From Streptomyces sp. MJM8645 (lineage in GTDB: Bacteria; Actinomycetota; Actinomycetes; Streptomycetales; Streptomycetaceae): 64,000 nucleotides of DNA. A model generated the notes under the pieces. That model saw only the letters and a program-made list of their open reading frames with translations, did no database searches and had not been told where the DNA came from. The position numbers were made by a program, and so were the translations under genes. Position 1 is the first letter of the stretch. Each line of letters opens with the position of its first letter. Shown piece after piece: positions 58,134-64,000 of the stretch. Location of the stretch: the NCBI RefSeq assembly GCF_001625365.1, contig NZ_LJJF01000003.1, forward strand, positions 62,001-126,000, written 5' to 3'.

Positions 58134-58727
58134 ATGGAGCACCAGCAGCACCCCCGGACGCCCTCCCCGCCGGGCGCGGACGCCGACCACGTGGCGCTGA
58201 TCCAGGCCGCGTGGCGGCGCGAGCGCCCCGACCTCGACGTCTCCCCGCTGGCCGTCATCGGCCGCCTGCACCGCCTCGCCGCCCGGCTGACCGGCGAACT
58301 CGCCCTGGTCTACTCCCGCTACGGCCTCGGCGAGGGCGACTTCGACGTCCTGGCCGCGCTGCGCCGGACCGGCGCCCCCTACGAGCGGGCCCCCGGGGAA
58401 CTCGCCGCCCACACCATGGTCACCACCGGCGCGATGACCAAGCGGATCGACCGCCTCGAACGCGCCGGACTCGTCACCCGCCGCCTCGCCGAGGGCGACC
58501 GGCGCGGGCGCGTCGTCGCCCTCACCGACGCCGGACTGCGGCTGATCGACGAGGCGTTCACCGCCCACCTGCGCAACGAGCACCGCCTGCTCGCCCTCCT
58601 GTCCCCCGAGGAGGCCGCCGCCCTGCAGACCCTCCTCACCGCCTGGCAGCACCGCCTGGACGGCGCCGAACCGGGCGGCACCGCACCGGGCGGCGGGCCA
58701 GCAGAATTTGACTGCTCCCCCGGCTGA
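58134..58727 (+). CDS. MarR-family regulator, 3' end fused to an IS end
   Basis: 197 residues. The winged helix-turn-helix includes YGLGEGDFDVLAALRRTG, MVTTGAMTKRIDRLERAGLVTRR and EGDRRGRVVALTDAG, the MarR core. The natural C terminus probably ends near TAWQHRLDGAEPG. The last residues, EFDCSPG, are read out of the hairpin end of an IS605-type element and the stop codon lies in the hairpin loop. It probably still represses the divergent EamA gene. Its mRNA appears to be leaderless. Confidence 0.88.
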   Translation: MEHQQHPRTPSPPGADADHVALIQAAWRRERPDLDVSPLAVIGRLHRLAARLTGELALVYSRYGLGEGDFDVLAALRRTGAPYERAPGELAAHTMVTTGAMTKRIDRLERAGLVTRRLAEGDRRGRVVALTDAGLRLIDEAFTAHLRNEHRLLALLSPEEAAALQTLLTAWQHRLDGAEPGGTAPGGGPAEFDCSPG

Positions 58728-59164
58728 CGCCGGGGATTCCGGCTTCTGTCGGGTGGATTGGTGACTCAGGCCGCCTTCCGGGACGGCGTCCCGGCAGGTC
58801 TTCTGCCATCAGCGTCAGCCGGGTTCAGACCTGCCCGGTTGAGCATCACGTAAGCGGAGTTCTTGTCCCTGGGGGACACGGCTCCGCACGTGGTGCAGGT
58901 ATAGGTGCGCAGTCCCATCGGCAGTGCGCGCTTGGTTCTCGCATCGCAGTGCGCGCAGTCCATCGCAGCCGGTAGGTGTACCGGGTATGCCCGGTACACC
59001 CGTCCGTGTCCTGCGCCGTGATCGCCATGACCGGCAACATAGCCTGACGGTCTGACAAAGGTGCTTGGACCGGGGCGGTGGACACCGGCCCGGTGAGCGG
59101 CAAAACGGCCGCCCCCGACCCGCCACGCGGAAAACCGAGCTCCTCCCCGACCTGAAAGCCGGGG
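58718..59164 (-). mobile_element. relic of an IS605/IS1341-type element
   Basis: CCCCGGC-TGAC-GCCGGGG (58718-58735) is a subterminal hairpin of the kind found at IS200/IS605 ends. A second imperfect hairpin (CCCCGACCTGAAAGCCGGGG, 59145-59164) marks the other end. Between them only the C-terminal part of tnpB remains; tnpA and most of tnpB are deleted. No flanking duplication is expected for this family. Confidence 0.65.
58766..58962 (-). pseudogene. C-terminal TnpB fragment
   Basis: The final 65 residues of TnpB are intact: a zinc ribbon with CAHC and CTTC, the stretch DARTKRALPMGLRTYTC, and PRDKNSAYVMLNRAGLNPA, then a normal stop. The RuvC catalytic parts upstream are gone. No start codon with a ribosome site is obvious, so it is most likely not translated. 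Confidence 0.75.
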
Positions 59165-59188
59165 CATCCTCCGACATCAAGGTGACGC

Positions 59189-59710
59189 ATGACCAGCACC
59201 CCGCCGCCGCCCCAGCCCGAACCCGGGCCGCCCGTCGCCCCGTCCCCGTCCGGCCCGGAGAGCCCGGGGGCCCGGGCCGACCGGCGGCTGGTGGAACTGC
59301 TGCAGGAGCTGCGGGTGCTGCAGACCGGCGTGCAGATCGTGTTCGCGTTCCTGCTCGGGGTCGCCTTCACCCCGCGCTTCGCCACCCTCACCGACGGCCA
59401 GCAGGACGTCTACGTCACCACCCTGCTGCTGGCCGTCATCTCCTCGGCCGTGTTCGCCACCCCGGTGGCGCTGCACCGCGGGCTGTTCCGCCACCCCGGC
59501 AAGGCGCGGATCGTCAAGGTCTCCGTCCACATCGCCCAGTTGGGCTTGGTGCTGCTGGCCTGCGCGCTCACCGGCGCCGTGCTGCTGGTCCTGGACGTCG
59601 TGCTCGGGACCGCCACGGCTCTGGCCATCACCTCCGTCGTCGCGCTGATCTTCGCCGGGCTGTGGTTCGTCCTGCCCTGGGTGGTGCGCCGCCCGCTGCA
59701 CGACGACTGA
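59189..59710 (+). CDS. DUF6328 membrane protein
   Basis: 173 residues. A Pro-rich cytoplasmic tail precedes LLQELRVLQTGVQIVFAFLLGVAF, then three further membrane helices (YVTTLLLAVISSAVFATPVAL; LGLVLLACALTGAVLLVLDVV; LAITSVVALIFAGLWFVLPW). This matches the DUF6328 family. The IS relic ends 25 bases before its ATG and probably displaced its original promoter. Function unknown. Confidence 0.82.
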   Translation: MTSTPPPPQPEPGPPVAPSPSGPESPGARADRRLVELLQELRVLQTGVQIVFAFLLGVAFTPRFATLTDGQQDVYVTTLLLAVISSAVFATPVALHRGLFRHPGKARIVKVSVHIAQLGLVLLACALTGAVLLVLDVVLGTATALAITSVVALIFAGLWFVLPWVVRRPLHDD

Positions 59711-59731
59711 ACCGGACACGGATCCGCCCCC

Positions 59732-59890
59732 GACCTCGACCCGGCCGCCGTCGCCGACCTCGTCCTCGACTGCTACGTGACCGCGCTGAGCCGCTGGCTG
59801 GCCGGCGACGCCGCCTTCCCGCTCGCCGGCGCCCTGCTGGCCAGGCTCGCCGTGCTCGCCGCCGACTTCGGCCCGCCGCGCGACGCCTGA
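59732..59890 (+). pseudogene. possible C-terminal fragment of a TetR-type regulator
   Basis: An in-frame stretch of 52 residues (DLDPAAVADLVLDCYVTALS, RWLAGDAAFPLAGALLARLA) resembles the last helices of a TetR ligand domain. There is no start codon, helix-turn-helix or ribosome binding site. It is read as a remnant. It could be a chance frame. Confidence 0.4.
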
Positions 59891-59936
59891 CGACTGAGGC
59901 CTGACGCCCGCTTCCGCCTCCCGCGACCCGCTTCCC

Positions 59937-59977
59937 GTCACCCGCGCCGCGCCGGGGGCGGGCGCGGCGCGGGTGAC
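59937..59977 (+). terminator. strong hairpin after the DUF6328 region
   Basis: Perfect 17-base arms (59937-59953 and 59961-59977, starting GTCACCCGCGCCGCGCC) with a 7-base loop. The remaining bases to 60114 show nothing else but the leaderless promoter of the next gene. Confidence 0.7.
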
Positions 59978-60102
59978 GGACGGGACCGGGCCGGGGCCGG
60001 CTGTCGGGCGCCGGGGGCCAGGCGGGGAAGGCCCACACCTCCCTCACCCCTCAGAGCCCGCCCGCCCCCGAAACCGCTTACCGCCCCACCCCGCGCGGCG
60101 GG

Positions 60103-60115
60103 TACCGTGCCCGGA
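60103..60115 (+). promoter_or_regulatory. leaderless -10 element of the P-loop kinase gene
   Basis: TACCGT at 60103-60108 is 6 bases before the ATG and no Shine-Dalgarno is present. Confidence 0.5.
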
Positions 60116-60777
60116 TGCACAGCAACGACACCAACGGCAGCGGGAGCGCCAACGGGGACGGCGACGGCAGCGCCCCCACCTGGGACGTCCTGCTGCTCGG
60201 CGGCGCCTCCGGCCTCGGCAAGAGCCGCGCCGCCGCCGAACTCGCCCGGCACAGCGGCGCGTTCGTGGTCGAGTTCGACGACGTCGTCGCCGCCCTGCAC
60301 GCCGCCACCACCGCCGAGGGCCACCCCGGCCTGCACCACTTCGACGGCCTCGACGACCCCGACGCGCTGCCCGCCGACCGCGTCCTGGAACTGCAGATCG
60401 CCACCGCCCACGCCCTGGACGACGCCCTGCTCGGCGTGGTGCGCAACCGCCTCACCGTCGACGTGCCCGCGATCGTCGAAGGCGACTACCTCACCCCGGC
60501 CGCCGCCGCCCGCGCCGCCGCCGAGGCCGCCGGGCAGGGCCGCGTCGTGCGCGCCGTGTTCCTGCACGAGGGCGACGCGGCCGGCATCAGCGCCAACTAC
60601 GCCCGGCGGGAGCCCGACTGCGGCCCGCAGGAACGCCGCGCCGCCGTCAGCGCCCGCTACTCCCACTGGCTCGCCGACCAGGCCCGCACCCACCACCTGC
60701 CCGTCCTGGACTGCCGCCCCTACCCCACCCTCGCCGACCGCCTGCTCCGCGCCCTGACCTGGCCTGACGTGGCCTGA
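60115..60777 (+). CDS. P-loop nucleoside/shikimate-kinase-like protein
   Basis: 220 residues. A low-complexity Gly/Asn/Asp N terminus of about 20 residues precedes VLLLGGASGLGKSRAAAELA (Walker A GxxxxGKS). FVVEFDDVVAALHAATT and VPAIVEGDYLTP provide acidic residues for magnesium. Its size and layout suit small-molecule kinases or AAA-type phosphotransferases. It is followed after 36 bases by a second P-loop gene. Confidence 0.75.
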   Translation: MHSNDTNGSGSANGDGDGSAPTWDVLLLGGASGLGKSRAAAELARHSGAFVVEFDDVVAALHAATTAEGHPGLHHFDGLDDPDALPADRVLELQIATAHALDDALLGVVRNRLTVDVPAIVEGDYLTPAAAARAAAEAAGQGRVVRAVFLHEGDAAGISANYARREPDCGPQERRAAVSARYSHWLADQARTHHLPVLDCRPYPTLADRLLRALTWPDVA

Positions 60778-60813
60778 GCTGACCTGACCTGGCCTGACGA
60801 AAGGGGTCCACAG

Positions 60814-61338
60814 GTGCTGATCGTGGTGAGCGGCGGGCCGGGCAGCGGGAAGACGACGCTGGCCCACGCGCTGGCACAGGCCCTCGGCTGCCCGGCGGTG
60901 TGCCGGGACGAGCTGAAGGAGGGCCTGGTGCACGCGGGCACCCGGGCCGGGAACCCCGACGAGGCGGTGCGCGCGGCGTTCTTCGACGTCCTGGAGGTCC
61001 TGGTGCGCGCGGGGGTGAGCGTGGTGGCGGAGGCCGCGTTCCAGGACCGGCTGTGGCGACCCGGCCTGACCCCGCTGGCCGGGCACGCCGAACTGCGGAT
61101 CGTGCACTGCCGGGTGGACCCGGCAGTGGCCCGCGCCAGGATCCGGGCCCGCCTGACGACGCACCCGCGCCGCGCCGCGCACGCCGACCGCGCGCTCCTC
61201 GCCGCCCCGCCCGGCCCGGGCAACCTGCTGGACGACTTCACCCCGCCGTCCCTGCCGGTGCCACACCTGCACGTGGACACCACCCACGGCTACCGGCCGC
61301 CGCTGGCGGACATCGCCGCCTTCGCCACCAACCCCTGA
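60814..61338 (+). CDS. AAA-family ATP-binding kinase (zeta-toxin/antibiotic-kinase-like)
   Basis: 174 residues from a GTG with AAAGGGG upstream. The P-loop is IVVSGGPGSGKTTLAHALAQ. CRDELKEGLVHAG and VVAEAAFQDRLW follow the pattern of small kinases that phosphorylate antibiotics or nucleosides. The C terminus is PPLADIAAFA. It sits in tandem with the previous P-loop gene, though the two share little sequence. The substrate is unknown. Confidence 0.75.
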   Translation: MLIVVSGGPGSGKTTLAHALAQALGCPAVCRDELKEGLVHAGTRAGNPDEAVRAAFFDVLEVLVRAGVSVVAEAAFQDRLWRPGLTPLAGHAELRIVHCRVDPAVARARIRARLTTHPRRAAHADRALLAAPPGPGNLLDDFTPPSLPVPHLHVDTTHGYRPPLADIAAFATNP

Positions 61339-61762
61339 AACCGACTGTCCGTCAGTTCGCCAGTGAGCCCGGCGGCTTTCCGGATCAACTCTGGTCAGCA
61401 GCAGGCGAGTTCAGATTCCCGCAGGCCTTCGACGGGCTTCGCGCGGACGGCGGCTCCGCCGACCTGCCGCGCCCGGCCGTCCGTTTGCGGGCAGCGCGCG
61501 AAGGGGAAGACCCCGCGCCGGGCCCCGCTTGCAGGCGAGACGCCGTGACCGCCGTGACCGCCGTGGCGTCGGCCGTCACTCCGACAGCCGTACTCGGCAG
61601 TCCGTCCGTCAGATTGTCAGCTCGCTCGCATGGGCCGCCGGGATGACTTCTCCCGCGCGCCGGATCAGCCCGGATAACACGGACGACATAGTCAGTTCGT
61701 CACCTTACGGCCGCATTCATGCCGTCATCCAAGAGTCCCGCGAGCACCCTGGGGAGTCCCCG
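61339..61762. other. intergenic region without recognised features
   Basis: The 424 bases contain GACCGCCGT repeats (61550-61565) and a GC-rich stretch, but no convincing gene, terminator with long arms or operator. GGGGAG at about 61751, close to the next ATG, is the probable ribosome binding site. Confidence 0.5.
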
Positions 61763-64000
61763 ATGCCCGAAGTCAGACGCCACTGGGGCTTGGCCCGAGC
61801 CTTCGAGACGCCAGGAAGAGCCCTGGCCCGTCCGCCGAGGAGGGCGGGCTCGACACGGCGCGGCTGGACGGGAATGCTGGCGGCCGTGCTGACGCTGGCG
61901 CCGGCGCCGCTCGTCCCGCTGCTGGCCGCCCCCACCGCGCACGCGGCTCAGACGTGCCCGGCCGATGCCGGCTACACCGACTGCCTGTCCTTCGCCTACA
62001 CCGGAAGCGACCAGGACTTCACCGTCCCCACCGGGGTCTCCTCGATCAGGGCGAAGGCCTGGGGTGCGGGTGCGGCCGCCGACGGCGACACCGCCGCAGC
62101 CGGCCACGACCACGCGAACCGGCCGGGCGCCGGCGGCGCCTACGCGACCGCGCTGCTGGAGGTGACGGCCGGACAGCGGCTGACGGTGGTACCGGGCCAG
62201 GGCGGGCGGTCGCGTCCCGACGGCCCGGACTCCCCGGCGGCCCGCAGCGGTGGCGCCTCCACCATCCGGTCGGGCCAGTCGCACACCACCGCGGACACCC
62301 TGCTGGCAGCCGACGGCGGCACGGCCTCGGCCACGAGCGTGACTGCGAGCGGCGCCGACGCTGCCGGGGCCGGGGCCGGTCCTGAAGACAGGTCGCAAGG
62401 CCTCGCCCCTCACGTGACCGAGCGCCAGTACGTCACCGGGGCGGCCTTCGGCGGCTTCGCGCCGTCCATCGCGGGCGTCAACAGCACCGACACCAGCACC
62501 AACACCAGCGCCAACACCAGTGCCGACGCGGCGAAGGACGGCGGCGGCCACAGCGGCGACGGCGGCAACGGCCTCGTCGTGCTGGAGTGGAAGGACCCCG
62601 GCGCCGGCGCCACGGCAACGCAGGCCGACCCCTCACCGGCCGCGACGCCCACCGGCCGGAGCAGCGCTCCAGGAGCCCCGTCCCCGGAGGCCGCGCCATC
62701 CGCAGCGGCCGGACCGGCCGGGCCGAGCAGCGCGGCCACCCCGCCGAGCGCCGCCCCGCTCGGCCGCCTGCCCCGGGCACCCGGCGACCCCCTGGACTGC
62801 ACGGGCAACACGATCTACGCCATCCAGCGCGGCTCCTCCACCGCCGCGAACGGCACCCTGCTGGCCCTGGCCGCCGGCAGCGTCGGCGGATCCAGCGTGA
62901 CCGCGACGACGGTCAGCACGCTCCCCGCCGGGTCGGGCTTCACCAACGCCCTCGGGATCACCGACGGCGGCACCGCCGCCTACGTGGTCGACCAGACCCC
63001 GACCGTCGCCGGGTCCGTCAATGTGTACGGCTACAACGCGGCCACCCAGACCTGGACCACGTACACGGGAACCGCCGGCGCCACCACCGACTCCTTCGTC
63101 TCCGGCGCGGTGGACCCGGTCAACGGCGTCTACTACTACGCCAGCTTCGAGCCCGGCACGGCGACCACGCCCGGCGTGGCCACCCTCTACGGCTTCAACA
63201 CCACCACCAACACGGCGATCCCCGGCGTGATCGCCACCTTCGACCTGCCCGTCACCGGCGCCTCCGGCCCCAACGGCGACATCACCTTCGACGCGGGCGG
63301 CAACCTCTACGTCCTCTCCTCCGTCGGCACCGACGCCGCCATCGGCCGGGTCGCCGGGCCGATCCCCACCACCGGGTCGGCCACCGGCGTACCGCTGACC
63401 GACACGGTGCTGAGCACCCTGCCCAACCCGGACAGCAACTCGTTCAACGGGGCGGCCTTCGACAACGCCGGAATGCTCTACATCGAGTTCGCCTCGGGGA
63501 CCACCACCTTCCTGGAGCAGCTCAACCCGAACACCGGCGTGATCACGGCCGGGCCCACGCCGTACTCCAACAACGCGTTCCTGTCCGTGGACCTCGGCGC
63601 CTGCTCCACCAACCCGACCCTGGCCCTGCAGAAGAACATCGTCGGCCGGTTCGCCTCGTCGACCACGTCGAACGACCAGTTCAACCTGGCGATCACCGGC
63701 GGCGGCGTCACCCAGGGCAACACCGCCACCACGACCGGCACCAGCACCGGCATCCAGACACCCCCCGCCGGCCCGGTCATCGCCGTGTCGGGAACCACCT
63801 ACACACTGACCGAGACCGCCGCCTCCGGCAGCCTCGCCAACTACACCACCGCCTACGACTGCGTCGACACGGCCAACGGCAACGCCCCGGTCGCCTCGGG
63901 CACCGGCGCGACCACCTTCAACCTGCCGTTCCCACCCACGGTGGAGGGCAAGAACAGCCCGCTGGTGGTCTGCACCTTCACCAACACACCCGTCCCCGCG
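61763..64000 (+). CDS. large secreted surface protein (3' end outside window)
   Basis: At least 746 residues. A long signal peptide (Arg-rich, then GMLAAVLTLAPAPLVPLLAA, cut near AHAAQ) precedes a Gly/Ala-rich beta domain (YTGSDQDFTVPTGVSSIRAKAWGAG) of the kind found in actinobacterial surface proteins. A Pro/Ser/Ala linker follows. A propeller-like region reads out repeated VYGYNAATQTW, TLYGFNTTTNT and DITFDAGGNLYVLSS. The last part (LALQKNIVGRFASSTTSNDQF, YTLTETAASGSLANYTTAYDC, VVCTFTNTP) is the prealbumin-like fold common in adhesins. The anchor lies beyond the edge. Confidence 0.85.
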   Translation, partial: MPEVRRHWGLARAFETPGRALARPPRRAGSTRRGWTGMLAAVLTLAPAPLVPLLAAPTAHAAQTCPADAGYTDCLSFAYTGSDQDFTVPTGVSSIRAKAWGAGAAADGDTAAAGHDHANRPGAGGAYATALLEVTAGQRLTVVPGQGGRSRPDGPDSPAARSGGASTIRSGQSHTTADTLLAADGGTASATSVTASGADAAGAGAGPEDRSQGLAPHVTERQYVTGAAFGGFAPSIAGVNSTDTSTNTSANTSADAAKDGGGHSGDGGNGLVVLEWKDPGAGATATQADPSPAATPTGRSSAPGAPSPEAAPSAAAGPAGPSSAATPPSAAPLGRLPRAPGDPLDCTGNTIYAIQRGSSTAANGTLLALAAGSVGGSSVTATTVSTLPAGSGFTNALGITDGGTAAYVVDQTPTVAGSVNVYGYNAATQTWTTYTGTAGATTDSFVSGAVDPVNGVYYYASFEPGTATTPGVATLYGFNTTTNTAIPGVIATFDLPVTGASGPNGDITFDAGGNLYVLSSVGTDAAIGRVAGPIPTTGSATGVPLTDTVLSTLPNPDSNSFNGAAFDNAGMLYIEFASGTTTFLEQLNPNTGVITAGPTPYSNNAFLSVDLGACSTNPTLALQKNIVGRFASSTTSNDQFNLAITGGGVTQGNTATTTGTSTGIQTPPAGPVIAVSGTTYTLTETAASGSLANYTTAYDCVDTANGNAPVASGTGATTFNLPFPPTVEGKNSPLVVCTFTNTPVPA

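Noticed and set aside
58963..59167. Full-length small zinc-ribbon protein starting at 59167
   Set aside because: Only the last 65 residues look like TnpB; the rest has no homology pattern and is IS-internal non-coding sequence.

Overview
The window is about 72 percent GC, has dense coding with GTG and TTG starts, many ECF sigma factors, secreted proteins and short leaderless-type promoters. This points to the linear chromosome of a Streptomycetaceae member (Streptomyces or Kitasatospora); the mix looks accessory rather than core. No rRNA, tRNA or CRISPR array was seen. All product names come from motif recognition by eye; nothing was searched.

Layout. 1-6.9 kb: the start of an MMPL exporter (running off the left edge), a hydrolase/TetR divergent pair with a palindromic operator, a secreted protein, a SpoIIE-type phosphatase and a haloperoxidase-like hydrolase. 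7.1-18.6 kb: a light- and stress-response block. It holds a class I photolyase, an NAD(P)-binding DUF2867 protein, a SigK/RskA pair followed by a membrane molybdopterin oxidoreductase and a fasciclin lipoprotein, a LitR/CarH-type MerR-B12 photoreceptor, a second SigK-like sigma factor, and a SigE-family sigma factor with a PASTA protein. The LitR gene is flanked on both sides by arrays of two alternating palindromes, called A and B here. 18.8-27.3 kb: a carbonic anhydrase, a flavin reductase-like protein, small proteins, and a 1325-residue Pls/PosA-type synthetase likely to make a homopoly(amino acid). 27.4-30.1 kb: Nudix, small ORFs, and an XRE/DUF397 pair. 30.2-33.0 kb: a cyanate operon (cynT, cynS and a deaminase) opposite cynR. 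33.0-41.0 kb: small secreted and immunity-like proteins, a methyltransferase, a 2OG oxygenase, and a pair made of a Vps62-like protein and a sphingomyelinase. 41.3-47.3 kb: two cell-wall hydrolases sharing one repeat module, then a tiny secreted protein carrying three NTIWD repeats next to a TrmB-LuxR regulator, with two matching 32-bp palindromic sites in the locus. 47.8-57 kb: PhoD, an S41 peptidase, a degenerate gene plus DUF6879, a sugar ABC transporter and a zinc metallopeptidase. 57-64 kb: an EamA/MarR pair whose MarR end abuts an IS605-type relic, two small P-loop kinases, and the start of a large secreted surface protein running off the right edge.

How the parts may work together. The photolyase, LitR and SigK-like genes look like one light regulon. 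The molybdopterin enzyme and fasciclin lipoprotein probably form an envelope module under SigK/RskA. The cyn genes detoxify cyanate with bicarbonate supplied by their own carbonic anhydrase. The NTIWD peptide, its 104-residue neighbour and the TrmB-LuxR regulator look like a self-contained circuit, and together with the A/B palindrome array around litR they are the best candidates for something undescribed.
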